Origin: an uncultured Candidatus Thioglobus sp.
GTDB lineage: Bacteria; Pseudomonadota; Gammaproteobacteria; PS1; Pseudothioglobaceae
NCBI GenBank assembly: GCA_905614365.1
Contig: CAJQSO010000039.1
Coordinates: 1 to 41,693, forward strand
Length of the DNA stretch: 41,693 nt
Direction of reading: 5' to 3'
Part shown: positions 34,148-41,693 of the stretch, piece after piece
How positions within the stretch are numbered: position 1 is the stretch's first letter
Layout: each line of letters opens with the position of its first letter
Made by a program: the position numbers and the translations under genes
Notes under the pieces: generated by a model
Seen by the model: only the letters and a program-made list of their open reading frames with translations
The model's database searches: none
Told to the model about the DNA's origin: nothing

Positions 34148-35402
34148 TGAGTTTGGCGTAATAAAAGCCATCATATATTTTCTTAGGTAGTTGTTGTTTA
34201 CCAATGGAGCCATTCCCCCATGAAAGGGATATTTTTTCATTGGTCGCATCTTTAAACTTTTCAAGAAAGCTGATAATTTGTCTCTCATTTTCATCTGGAA
34301 GAATTGAGCAAGTAGCGTAGATAAGATCGCCACCTGGCTTCAAGAGATGCCATAAATTATCAAGAATTAAAGCTTGAATTTTAGTAATCTGACTGACATC
34401 TTTTGGCTTTCTTAATAGTTTAATATCTGGGTGTCTTCGAATGACTCCTGTTCCTGTACAAGGAGCATCAATTAAGATTTTATCAAACAGTTTTTGATCC
34501 CACCAGTCTTGACTTGTTGCATCTCCAACAACAATTTGAATATTTTTGGTTTTAAGGCGATTGATATTTTCTTTAACCCTTAGTAATCTTGTTTCATCAT
34601 TATCTAGAGCAACTATATTTGCATCAGGACATAGTTCAGCTATGTGCGTTGTTTTGCCTCCAGGAGCGCAACATGCGTCAAGAATTAACTCCCCTTTTTT
34701 TGGTGAAACTAGAAGAGCTGCAAGCTGTGCAGATACGTCTTGTATGTAGCAAGACCCTTTTTCAAAATCTGGCAGGCTGCTGACTTTTACAGCATCATCT
34801 AGAATGAGCGCTTGAGGGGCAATGTTTGATTTCTCGGAAAATATGTTTTGTGTTTTTAATTTCTTTTGAAAAGCATTTACATCAATTGATGGATGAACAC
34901 GAATCGACATTGGGGCTTTTTTGTTATTCTCACAAAATATTTCTTGGTGGTCTAATGGGTAATCTTTTTTTATTTTTTTTACAAGCCAGCTTGGATGAGA
35001 ATGATGAGCTATCTTTAAGATTGAGTCTTTATCCCGATCAATTCCTCTAAGTATTGCATTAACAAAGCCTTTAGCCCAGGTTTTTCCAATTTTTTCTGCA
35101 ACCTCAACAGTTTCATTGATAGCAGCATGACTTGAAATGTCAGTGTATAAAAGCTGATATGCCCCAAGCACTAATAAACTATGGATATCCAGGTTTTTTC
35201 TCTCTAATGGCCTTTTTATTCGAGGCGTAATTATGTCATTAAGGTGATGATAGAATCGGATTGAGCCATATACCAAGGATTTTGCAAAGGGAGATTCAGT
35301 GCTTTCTGCTGGAAATAAGGCATCTGATAAAGCTTGCTTCTCCAACGCAACCAAGCAGATGGCTTTATGTGCAATAACTCTAGAGTTTTCTTTATTGAGC
35401 AA
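34134..35402 (-). CDS. rsmB: 16S rRNA (cytosine(967)-C(5))-methyltransferase RsmB
   Basis: This enzyme methylates C967 of 16S rRNA with S-adenosylmethionine. The 422-residue protein has an N-terminal NusB-like RNA-binding domain (about 1-140, with LLVLGAYQLLYTDISSHAAINETVE) and a C-terminal Rossmann methyltransferase domain. The latter shows LDACCAPGGKTTHIAEL, the proline-cysteine motif DAPCTGTGVIRRHPD, and the nucleophile in YATCSILPDENE. The length fits E. coli RsmB (429). It overlaps dsbC by 11 bp at its start, forming a dsbC-rsmB operon, and ends 14 bp from the convergent lon. fmt, often its neighbour, is absent. Confidence 0.95.
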   Translation of the reverse strand: MLNKENSRVIAHKAICLVALEKQALSDALFPAESTESPFAKSLVYGSIRFYHHLNDIITPRIKRPLERKNLDIHSLLVLGAYQLLYTDISSHAAINETVEVAEKIGKTWAKGFVNAILRGIDRDKDSILKIAHHSHPSWLVKKIKKDYPLDHQEIFCENNKKAPMSIRVHPSIDVNAFQKKLKTQNIFSEKSNIAPQALILDDAVKVSSLPDFEKGSCYIQDVSAQLAALLVSPKKGELILDACCAPGGKTTHIAELCPDANIVALDNDETRLLRVKENINRLKTKNIQIVVGDATSQDWWDQKLFDKILIDAPCTGTGVIRRHPDIKLLRKPKDVSQITKIQALILDNLWHLLKPGGDLIYATCSILPDENERQIISFLEKFKDATNEKISLSWGNGSIGKQQLPKKIYDGFYYAKLTKKL

Positions 35403-36111
35403 TTGCTTGTAAGATGCTATTTAAAAGTTCATTAGGCTCTTGGTAGCCAGGAACATTTGACCCATTTTCAAGGAAGATTGAAGGCGTTCCATTAACTCCT
35501 AATTGCTTAGAGATTGCAAGTTGCTCTTCAACAGGGTTTATGCAATCAGAGCTGTTAGGCAAATAACGATTAGTTTTGTAGTTATGCATTGCAATAGCTG
35601 TGTCTTCTGCACACCATATTTTTTCCATAGCGCTTTGTGCATTAGGATGAAGCTGTTCAATTGGAGCAGCTAAGTATTTAACTGTAATACCTAGAGCATT
35701 CATACCCTTCATATTTGAGTGAAGCTTTGCACAATAAGGACAGTCTACATCGGTGAAAACATGGACAATGTGTTGCTCGTTTTCAGCTTTGAATACTATT
35801 TTATTATTTTCATCAATACTATTTAATATGTTTATTCTTTCTGAGTTTATTCTTTTTGTAGAAAGATTGGTCATTAATTCTATGTCAGTTATTGCACCTT
35901 GAATAACGTAACGCCCATCAAGTGAGATGTACAAAACATCAATCTGTGGATTGATAAGCACTACCTCATAAAAACCATCCAATTCTGAGTTCTTTATATT
36001 TTCAGTTGTAATAGTTGGAAAGAATGGTTTTAATTGATTAAAAACCGTATCAACATTTGCAATCACGGAGTTAGTTATTATGATTAAAGAAAATAGAATA
36101 AGCTTTTTCAT
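35392..36111 (-). CDS. dsbC: Thiol:disulfide interchange protein DsbC
   Basis: This is a periplasmic disulfide isomerase. The 239-residue precursor has a signal peptide (1 to about 19, ending SVIAN), an N-terminal dimerisation domain containing YVIQGAITDI at about 68-77, and a thioredoxin-fold domain with the active site CPYC in FTDVDCPYCAKLH. A second cysteine pair and the cis-Pro in NGTPSIFLENG follow. E. coli DsbC has CGYC, so the dipeptide differs, as in many relatives. DsbG is the main alternative, but length and dimer domain favour DsbC. Upstream of rsmB on the minus strand, divergent from pepA. Confidence 0.92.
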   Translation of the reverse strand: MKKLILFSLIIITNSVIANVDTVFNQLKPFFPTITTENIKNSELDGFYEVVLINPQIDVLYISLDGRYVIQGAITDIELMTNLSTKRINSERINILNSIDENNKIVFKAENEQHIVHVFTDVDCPYCAKLHSNMKGMNALGITVKYLAAPIEQLHPNAQSAMEKIWCAEDTAIAMHNYKTNRYLPNSSDCINPVEEQLAISKQLGVNGTPSIFLENGSNVPGYQEPNELLNSILQAIAQ

Positions 36112-36169
36112 ATTAAAAGTTCAAGATTAAAGAAGTAAATTTTACAGTTTTTTGGTAGAATACCGAGAT

Positions 36170-36175
36170 TATAAT
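36170..36175 (+). promoter_or_regulatory. Candidate -10 box upstream of pepA
   Basis: TATAAT at 36170-36175 lies only 14 bp before the pepA ATG (36190), in the 78-bp divergent gap with dsbC. If used, the mRNA would have a leader of about 8 bases or less, and no Shine-Dalgarno is visible, suggesting near-leaderless translation. The -35 is a T run. Confidence 0.42.
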
Positions 36176-36189
36176 TTTTGGAATAAATC

Positions 36190-37617
36190 ATGGAATTTTT
36201 TGTAACTCATCAAGCGGCAGATCATTACAGTGGTGACTGCTCAGTTGCTTTTGTTTATAAAGACACAACTAATGAAAATAGAATTCTTCAAGGCCTTCTT
36301 GAGCTTCATCGTTTTGAAGCAAGTTTAGGTGAAACACTAATGCTTGGTAAGGTCGAAGGCTATAAATCAAAAAGGGTATTAGCAATTGGCTTAGGAGAGT
36401 CTCCATTAACTCAAAAAAAATACGTTAAGGTTCTTAAGTCGCTTTCTTCAGCTATGGTTGACACAAAAGTGAAGAATGTTGTCATACCAAGTCTTGAAGT
36501 AGAGGACTATGATGATTCTTGGTTACAAATGACAACGGCAAGAGTGTTAAAAAATGAAAGTTATCAGATAAAAAAAGTTGGCCTAGAAGTTGAAAAGAAA
36601 GCTATTGTTCTAGAGGCAGTGAATCTCCATTCTGAAAATAATGGCGTCACAGAAATTAGTAAAGGTGTTGCAATTGCAAATGGAATGGCTTTAGCAAGGG
36701 AGCTAGGTGACTTACCTCCTAATATATGCACGCCAACTTATATTGCTGAAAGAGCTCAATTATTAGCATCAACTTATAAACTTAAATGCGAAGTTTTAGA
36801 AGAATCAGATATGGAGGCCTTGGGGATGAACTCATTACTTTCAGTTTCTCTAGGATCATCCCAGCCTGCAAAACTAATTAGTTTAAGTTACTCTAATGGT
36901 GGAAAAGAAGATCCAATTGTATTGGTGGGAAAAGGGGTCACTTTTGATAGTGGAGGAATATCGCTAAAGCCAGGATCAGGTATGGATGAGATGAAGTACG
37001 ATATGTGTGGTGCTGCATCAGTTCTTGGAACCATGAGTGCAGTAGCAGAAATGGGCCTTAAAGTGAACTTAACTGTTGTAGTTCCTACTGTTGAGAATAT
37101 GCCTGCTCACAATGCCTCTAGACCAGGTGATGTCGTTAAAAGCATGTCTGGCCAAACTATAGAGATTCTAAATACAGATGCTGAAGGCCGATTAATACTT
37201 TGTGATGCCCTAACTTACTGTGAAAAATTTAATCCAAAAGTTGTGATTGACATTGCTACTCTTACCGGCGCTGTAATTGTTGCATTAGGTAAGCACCATT
37301 CAGGTGTCATGTCTAATGATCAAAATCTAGCTGATAGTCTTAAAAATTCAGGTGTTTCATCAATGGATACAGTTTGGCAGCTTCCTCTTGATGATGAGTA
37401 TGATGAATTACTTAAGTCTAATTTTGCAGATATGGCAAATATTGGTGGAAGAGAGGCAGGCACAGTAACTGCTGCATGTTTTCTAGCGCGTTATACTAAG
37501 AATTACTCATGGGCACATATTGATATTGCAGGAACTGCATGGCTTGGAGGCTCAAAAAAAGGTGCAACAGGAAGGCCAGTTCCTTTATTAACTCAGTATG
37601 TTATGGATCAAGTTTAG
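36190..37617 (+). CDS. pepA: Leucyl aminopeptidase (cytosol aminopeptidase, M17)
   Basis: This dimetal aminopeptidase removes N-terminal residues from peptides. The 475-residue protein has a variable N-terminal domain and the M17 catalytic domain with VGKGVTFDSGGISLKPG (Lys and Asp metal ligands), MDEMKYDMCGAA, and the signature NTDAEGRLIL. It is slightly shorter than E. coli PepA (503). In E. coli PepA also binds DNA in recombination and carAB control; whether that applies here cannot be read. holC, its usual neighbour, is replaced by ppnP. Its TAG stop overlaps the Shine-Dalgarno of ppnP. Confidence 0.95.
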   Translation: MEFFVTHQAADHYSGDCSVAFVYKDTTNENRILQGLLELHRFEASLGETLMLGKVEGYKSKRVLAIGLGESPLTQKKYVKVLKSLSSAMVDTKVKNVVIPSLEVEDYDDSWLQMTTARVLKNESYQIKKVGLEVEKKAIVLEAVNLHSENNGVTEISKGVAIANGMALARELGDLPPNICTPTYIAERAQLLASTYKLKCEVLEESDMEALGMNSLLSVSLGSSQPAKLISLSYSNGGKEDPIVLVGKGVTFDSGGISLKPGSGMDEMKYDMCGAASVLGTMSAVAEMGLKVNLTVVVPTVENMPAHNASRPGDVVKSMSGQTIEILNTDAEGRLILCDALTYCEKFNPKVVIDIATLTGAVIVALGKHHSGVMSNDQNLADSLKNSGVSSMDTVWQLPLDDEYDELLKSNFADMANIGGREAGTVTAACFLARYTKNYSWAHIDIAGTAWLGGSKKGATGRPVPLLTQYVMDQV

Positions 37618-37620
37618 GAG
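37616..37620 (+). promoter_or_regulatory. Shine-Dalgarno AGGAG of ppnP overlapping the pepA stop
   Basis: AGGAG at 37616-37620 overlaps the pepA TAG stop (37615-37617) and sits six bases before the GTG at 37627. It fixes the ppnP start and shows coupling of the two genes. Confidence 0.75.
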
Positions 37621-37626
37621 TAAGTT

Positions 37627-37938
37627 GTGTCAACATTTAAAAACGTAGAAATTACCAAAGAGGCTAATATTTATTTTGATGGAAAGGTAACAAGTAGAAA
37701 AGTTATGCTTAGTGATGGAATCGTTAAAACTCTTGGAATTATGATGCCAGGATCATTTGAGTTTGCTACTGAGCAGCATGAACTAATGGAAATAATGGCT
37801 GGTGAAATGGATATATTATTACCTGGAACAACTGAATGGCAAAAGATTCATGGTGGTCAGTCGTTTGAGGTTCCTGCAAAAAGCTCTTTTAAGTTGGAAG
37901 TAAAATCTGTAGTGGATTATTGCTGCTCCTACTCATAA
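37627..37938 (+). CDS. ppnP: Pyrimidine/purine nucleoside phosphorylase PpnP (YaiE family)
   Basis: This small cupin-fold enzyme catalyses phosphorolysis of nucleosides to base and ribose-1-phosphate. The 103 residues align with E. coli YaiE/PpnP (about 94) through YFDGKVTSRKV, LGIMMPGSFEFATEQHELMEIMAGEMDILLPG (in two blocks around 37-67) and the VPAKSSFKLEVKSVVDYCC end. The GTG start is supported by the AGGAG ribosome-binding site. Co-transcription with pepA suggests a nutrient-salvage transcript. Family is firm; a broader cupin role cannot be excluded. Confidence 0.9.
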   Translation: MSTFKNVEITKEANIYFDGKVTSRKVMLSDGIVKTLGIMMPGSFEFATEQHELMEIMAGEMDILLPGTTEWQKIHGGQSFEVPAKSSFKLEVKSVVDYCCSYS

Positions 37939-38030
37939 ATAAGCCTATTATTGATTCGTTCTCCATAGAGTTTTGTTAAGTTAATTCGGATTCTCTAAAT
38001 AAAGGTGGTCATAAGATTTTTTTCTTTCAC

Positions 38031-38036
38031 TATAAT
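38031..38036 (+). promoter_or_regulatory. Candidate -10 box upstream of pabC
   Basis: TATAAT at 38031-38036 lies 29 bp before the pabC ATG, in a 127-bp gap. No strong -35 is seen at the expected distance. The rest of the gap shows no gene or clear hairpin. It would start the pabC-mltG-tmk-holB-hemL operon. Confidence 0.45.
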
Positions 38037-38065
38037 TTATTCTAATAAAAAGACAAAAACACGAT

Positions 38066-38899
38066 ATGAATTCAGTTGTATTGATTAATGGTGAAGAGCA
38101 GGACAAAATTTCTATTTTTAGCCGTAATATGCAGTATGGTGATGGTTTATTTGAAACTTGTGTTGCTGTGGATAATCAAATTTTATTTTGGCCACGTCAT
38201 TTCTCTCGCTTAGAAATAGGCCGTGAAAAACTCTCCATTAATAAGATTGATGAGGGTGTATGGCTGAGTGATATAAAAAAGGCATTTGCATTATCTCTGA
38301 AGAAAAACTGCATTGTTAAGTTAATCTTATCACGTGGTAATACTCTTAGGGGTTATGGCTATAAAGATGATATTGAGCCTGTAAGGATTGTTATTATTTC
38401 TGAAATGCATCCCTCTTTAATTAATAAAGAATTTTCACTTGAATACTCAATAAGTGGTTATCATTCGAATCCACAATTAGCAGGTATAAAGCATTGTAAT
38501 AGGCTTGAGCAGATTTTAGCAAGGTCAAACTTGTCAAGTAATGAGGCAATTATGCTGGATGAAAAAGAAAATGTTATATCGGTAACCCAGGGAAATATCT
38601 ATTTTATATTTGGAAATAAGCTACTAACACCTAAATTAGATAGATGTGGTGTTGTGGGTAGCAGGAGATCACTTATCCTTGAGCTTGCAAGGTCACTTAA
38701 AATGGACGCTTTAGAAAGTAATATTTCTATTAATCAAGTTCAACAGGCAGATGAGGTGTTTATTTCAAATAGCGTTATAGGTATACAACCTGTGCATTTA
38801 ATTGAGACTCATAAGCTTGGTAAAAACCCACTAACAGAAAAAATTCAAAAAGCATTTTTATCTAAAACAAAAGAAATTAGTTCGTGGACATGTCCATAA
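38066..38899 (+). CDS. pabC: Aminodeoxychorismate lyase
   Basis: This class IV PLP enzyme converts 4-amino-4-deoxychorismate to 4-aminobenzoate and pyruvate for folate synthesis. The 277 residues show FSRNMQYGDGLFETC at 18-32, the PLP lysine Lys142 in LAGIKHCNRLEQILAR, and the VTQGNIYFIFGNKLLTPKL block for cofactor phosphate. The position before mltG is the standard pabC-mltG-tmk-holB arrangement. It overlaps mltG by about 10-16 bp depending on the mltG start. Branched-chain or D-amino-acid aminotransferases share the fold but not this context. Confidence 0.93.
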   Translation: MNSVVLINGEEQDKISIFSRNMQYGDGLFETCVAVDNQILFWPRHFSRLEIGREKLSINKIDEGVWLSDIKKAFALSLKKNCIVKLILSRGNTLRGYGYKDDIEPVRIVIISEMHPSLINKEFSLEYSISGYHSNPQLAGIKHCNRLEQILARSNLSSNEAIMLDEKENVISVTQGNIYFIFGNKLLTPKLDRCGVVGSRRSLILELARSLKMDALESNISINQVQQADEVFISNSVIGIQPVHLIETHKLGKNPLTEKIQKAFLSKTKEISSWTCP

Positions 38900-39873
38900 G
38901 CGATAAGAATAAAAATTTTTCAAAATTAGCAGCTTTACTTGTCCTGTTATTATTTGCAATCTGGTCGCTATCTTCAAAAGATATGATAGTTACTAAAAGC
39001 CAAATATTTGAGGTTAAAAAAGGATCTTCAATTGGCTCTGTTGCCAAAGAATTAAGTGATGAGGGGCTCATAAAGTCTGAGCTATTTTTTACGTCATTTA
39101 GTAAGTTTCTTAATGCTAATAAAAAACTAAAATCAGGTTATTATGAGATATTACCAGGCACAAGTATATGGGCTTTTATAGATAAAATTTCAACAGGATC
39201 TGTTCTTGTGACTTCGGTAACCTTGATCGAAGGCAAGACTATTAAATTTTATTTTAATCAATTAACTAATGATCCTTCTATTGGTTCTAGTGGCTCGCTT
39301 AAAGAGGTAATGACATCAATTGGTATCAATGAGCCTTATGATGGGTGGTTTTTTCCTGAAACATATAATTTTAACTATGGAGAGAGTCTCGAAAATGTAT
39401 TGAAAAGAGCTCATCTAGAATTGAATAAAAAATTAATGGTATTGTGGGATCAAAGAGATAAAGGCTTGCCGCTTAAGTCTCCATATGAAGCTATTATCCT
39501 GGCATCTCTAATAGAAAATGAAACAGCATTAGATGATGAAAAGTCATTAATTGCAGGTGTATTTATACGAAGACTTAATGAAGATATGCGGTTGCAAACC
39601 GATCCAACTGTTATTTATGCTTTGGGAGATGCTTATTCTCCTCCACTTAAGAAGAGTGATTTAAGGATAGACAGTTTATATAATACCTACCGCAATAAAG
39701 GACTACCACCAGGAGCAATTTCTTCGGTGGGCTATCAATCTTTGTATGCTGCCCTTCATCCTGCAGGTAATACTGACTTGTATTTTGTTTCAAAAAAAGA
39801 TGGTAGTCATGCTTTTGCGCCAACTTATGAAAAACATAAAGCAAATATCAAGAAATATTTAAATAATAACTAG
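38890..39873 (+). CDS. mltG: Endolytic murein transglycosylase MltG (YceG)
   Basis: This inner-membrane lytic transglycosylase cuts nascent glycan strands and is thought to end their growth. It has one N-terminal transmembrane helix (about residues 13-30, LAALLVLLLFAIWSL), a LysM-like segment (EVKKGSSIGSVAKELSDEGLI), and the catalytic domain with Glu211 (numbered from the GTG at 38884) in ASLIENETAL, then RLNEDMRLQTDPTVIYALG and GLPPGAISSVG. Starts at GTG 38884 or ATG 38890 are both possible; ATG is preferred. It overlaps pabC and is followed by tmk after about 16 bp. Confidence 0.95.
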   Translation: MSISDKNKNFSKLAALLVLLLFAIWSLSSKDMIVTKSQIFEVKKGSSIGSVAKELSDEGLIKSELFFTSFSKFLNANKKLKSGYYEILPGTSIWAFIDKISTGSVLVTSVTLIEGKTIKFYFNQLTNDPSIGSSGSLKEVMTSIGINEPYDGWFFPETYNFNYGESLENVLKRAHLELNKKLMVLWDQRDKGLPLKSPYEAIILASLIENETALDDEKSLIAGVFIRRLNEDMRLQTDPTVIYALGDAYSPPLKKSDLRIDSLYNTYRNKGLPPGAISSVGYQSLYAALHPAGNTDLYFVSKKDGSHAFAPTYEKHKANIKKYLNNN

Positions 39874-39889
39874 TCTAAAATTGAATGCT

Positions 39890-40507
39890 ATGAATAAAGG
39901 AAAATTTATTACAGTAGATGGTGTTGAAGGTGCTGGTAAAAGTACTCAAATTGACCTTATTTGTAGCTATTTGCAGCAAAAAGGTGTAGAAGTTGTAAGA
40001 ACTCGTGAGCCAGGAGGTACTGATCTAGGTGAAAAAATTCGTACACTATTGCTCGATGTTGATAATAAAGAAATGCATAGTGATACAGAGTTATTGCTAA
40101 TGTTTAGTTCTCGTAATGAGTTAATACAAAATAAAATTATCCCTGCCTTAAATAAAGGCTCTTGGGTTGTTAGTGATCGATTTACTGATGCTTCATTTGC
40201 TTATCAAGGTGGAGGTAGGTTGCTTGATTTAGATCGTATTTCTAAGCTTGAGAGTTGGGTATTAGGTGAATTCCAACCTGATTTAACTCTGTTACTAGAT
40301 GTGAGTGTTGATATTGGCATGACAAGAATTGAAGCCCGAGCAGCTAAAGACAGAATTGAGTTAGAGGAAAGGGCCTTTTTTGAGCGGGTGCGCTCAGTTT
40401 TTATTGATAGATCTAAATCCTACCCAGAGAGAATAAAGTTAATAGATGCAAGTGGCTCAATTAGTGAAATCCATAACAAGATTAAATTATTTTTAGACGT
40501 ATTATGA
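39890..40507 (+). CDS. tmk: Thymidylate kinase
   Basis: This enzyme phosphorylates dTMP to dTDP. The protein (205 residues from this ATG) has the P-loop DGVEGAGKST, the dTMP-binding REPGGTDLGEKIR, SDRFTDASFAYQGGGR, and a lid with Arg residues in EARAAKDRIE. The start is taken at ATG 39890 (MNKGKFITVDG); an in-frame TTG at 39881 adds three residues and is less likely. Its TGA overlaps the holB ATG (ATGA at 40504-40507), so the two are coupled. Confidence 0.96.
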   Translation: MNKGKFITVDGVEGAGKSTQIDLICSYLQQKGVEVVRTREPGGTDLGEKIRTLLLDVDNKEMHSDTELLLMFSSRNELIQNKIIPALNKGSWVVSDRFTDASFAYQGGGRLLDLDRISKLESWVLGEFQPDLTLLLDVSVDIGMTRIEARAAKDRIELEERAFFERVRSVFIDRSKSYPERIKLIDASGSISEIHNKIKLFLDVL

Positions 40508-41544
40508 ATTTGCCTTGGCATCAAAGTGCCCATAAAAAGATAAATCAAATGATTGATCAGAATCATTTGCCACATGCGCTTCTTATTACTGGAGTTCAAA
40601 AGATTGGAAAATTTGAATTCGCTCAAGCCCTAATCCAAAAACTTCTTTGTAAAGAGTCATCATGTGGGAAATGTGGAGTCTGCTTATCTTTAACGAAAGA
40701 TGAGCCAAATACCAATATAGAGCATACTGTATTAATACGACGATCGCATTACCCAAATTTAATTTACTGTCGAGCCGAATTAAATGACTCAGGCTCTATG
40801 TCTAAAGATATTCGCGTAGACCAGATTCGTGCTTTTTGTGATTCACTTGGTAAAACAGCTGATTCACTCCAAATTGGTATTATTTTTTATGCGGATCAAA
40901 TGAATGTAAATGCAGCAAATGGTCTTTTAAAGACTCTAGAAGAGCCAAGAAAAAATACTCTTATTATTTTATTGGCTCATAATGCTCGCTCCCTTCCACA
41001 AACTGTTTTATCTAGATGCCAGACTATCCATATAAATCCTACATATGAAAAAGAAAGTGCAGATTGGCTCTCAAAAAATATCGACAAAGATTCAAGGGAT
41101 GATTTTGATGCTTTGCAGCTATTAGAAAGTTCCCATGGAATCCCTCATAAAGCTCTAGAGGATTTAAAGGGAGACTACTTTTTTCATTATCAAAACTGGC
41201 AGAATTTACTATTAGAGATCGCAATAAGCCCTACCAAGATATACGATACAGAAATATTTGATGGTAATGAAATTGAGGTTTTGAAATGTTTGCAACAGCT
41301 ACTGAATGAAGGAATAAAAATAAAAATCCTAAACCATGAAGGGGCTAATTTAGAGCTAAATAAGGTTGTTGAGAGAACATCTAGTAATTATTTATTCAAT
41401 CTACAAGATGATATTAATTCTGCAATTTCTATGTCACAAACTACTGTCAATATGAAGTTATTATTGGATAATGTATTAATTGTCTGGTCACATATTTCTC
41501 ATTTAAAAAAATACCCAGCTATTACTAATATTCAGGAAAACTAA
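40504..41544 (+). CDS. holB: DNA polymerase III delta' subunit
   Basis: This clamp-loader subunit helps load the beta clamp. The 346-residue protein starts with [17 protein letters not shown] and [20 protein letters not shown], a P-loop-like region without a proper GKT/S as in delta'. It has a zinc module [12 protein letters not shown] at about 49-60, the [14 protein letters not shown] block, and [21 protein letters not shown] plus SRCQTI, the SRC motif. The ATGA overlap with tmk is the usual arrangement. The TAATG overlap with hemL links it to the next gene, where pilZ or tatD often stands in other gammaproteobacteria. Confidence 0.93.
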   Translation: MNLPWHQSAHKKINQMIDQNHLPHALLITGVQKIGKFEFAQALIQKLLCKESSCGKCGVCLSLTKDEPNTNIEHTVLIRRSHYPNLIYCRAELNDSGSMSKDIRVDQIRAFCDSLGKTADSLQIGIIFYADQMNVNAANGLLKTLEEPRKNTLIILLAHNARSLPQTVLSRCQTIHINPTYEKESADWLSKNIDKDSRDDFDALQLLESSHGIPHKALEDLKGDYFFHYQNWQNLLLEIAISPTKIYDTEIFDGNEIEVLKCLQQLLNEGIKIKILNHEGANLELNKVVERTSSNYLFNLQDDINSAISMSQTTVNMKLLLDNVLIVWSHISHLKKYPAITNIQEN

Positions 41545-41693
41545 TGAATCGATCGTCAGCATTATTTAAAGAGGCTCAAGACTATATACCTGGAGGTGTT
41601 AATTCACCTGTTCGTGCTTTTAATGGCGTTGGCGGTACACCAATTTTTTTTGAGCGTGGCGAAGGCGCTTATCTTTATGATGTCGATGGTAAC
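41544..41693 (+). CDS. hemL: Glutamate-1-semialdehyde 2,1-aminomutase, N-terminal part, truncated by window edge
   Basis: The first 50 codons of HemL are present; the gene runs off the end of the window. The product is a PLP enzyme making 5-aminolevulinate for haem. The visible N-terminus, [20 protein letters not shown] at 4-23 followed by [25 protein letters not shown] in the next 25 residues, is the standard GSA-aminotransferase start. Its ATG overlaps the holB stop by one base (TAATG), so it is translationally coupled to holB. Haem supply fits the cytochromes encoded at 17817-18853, but that is only context. Confidence 0.92.
   Translation, partial: MNRSSALFKEAQDYIPGGVNSPVRAFNGVGGTPIFFERGEGAYLYDVDGN

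Noticed and set aside
1-41693. tRNA, rRNA, CRISPR, insertion sequence, toxin-antitoxin or phage-defence genes
   Set aside because: Every gap was read; all are under about 150 bp, with no cloverleaf, spacer-repeat pattern, transposase or terminal repeats, and no coding frame resembles defence families.

Overview
The window is 41.7 kb of AT-rich, very gene-dense bacterial chromosome. Intergenic gaps are short (none above about 150 bp) and many genes overlap by 1 to 39 bp. The housekeeping gene set (tdk, msrB, cca, engB, tig-clpP-clpX-lon, rsmB, dsbC, pepA, ppnP, pabC-mltG-tmk-holB, hemL) is gammaproteobacterial in character. Together with the low GC, the compact genes and the betaine/carnitine-type catabolic genes, this suggests a streamlined marine gammaproteobacterium, for example a relative of the SUP05/Arctic96BD-19 (Thioglobus/Pseudothioglobus) group. 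That placement is an inference, not shown by a marker gene. I see no phage, IS element, CRISPR array, rRNA or tRNA.

Layout. (A) 1-6971: a plus-strand acyl-CoA operon with the end of a FadN-type hydroxyacyl-CoA dehydrogenase/enoyl-CoA hydratase, a thiolase, a nitronate-monooxygenase-like flavoprotein, a DUF2889 protein, FadD and acetoacetate-CoA ligase. (B) 7037-13049: tdk, a TauE/SafE transporter, msrB, cca without its HD domain, an AddB-like Fe-S nuclease of the 'probable DNA repair protein' family, and engB. (C) 13144-17731: a four-gene carnitine/gamma-butyrobetaine-type module with a hot-dog thioesterase, an acyl-CoA dehydrogenase, a fused ADP-forming acyl-CoA synthetase and CaiD. (D) 17817-19392: a monohaem cytochrome c, a dihaem cytochrome c4 and three tiny membrane proteins. 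(E) 19486-27169: a minus-strand proX-proW-proV-SDR betaine-transport operon, a second TauE/SafE protein, a choline-dehydrogenase-like GMC enzyme and an enolase-superfamily enzyme. (F) 27274-34119: tig-clpP-clpX-hflX-lon. (G) 34134-41693: rsmB and dsbC (minus), then pepA-ppnP and pabC-mltG-tmk-holB-hemL (plus).

How it may work together. Regions A, C, D and E can be read as one metabolic theme. Quaternary amines would be imported by ProXWV. A carnitine-like C4 betaine would be activated by the ADP-forming synthetase, desaturated by the acyl-CoA dehydrogenase and hydrated by CaiD. The thioesterase would release a free betaine. In the known aerobic carnitine route the side product is acetoacetate, and region A encodes acetoacetate-CoA ligase and a thiolase that could recover it. 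Two steps of that route, a carnitine dehydrogenase and a beta-keto-acid cleavage enzyme, are not in the window. The SDR downstream of proV is a possible substitute for the first. This reconstruction is inference; the individual family assignments are much firmer.
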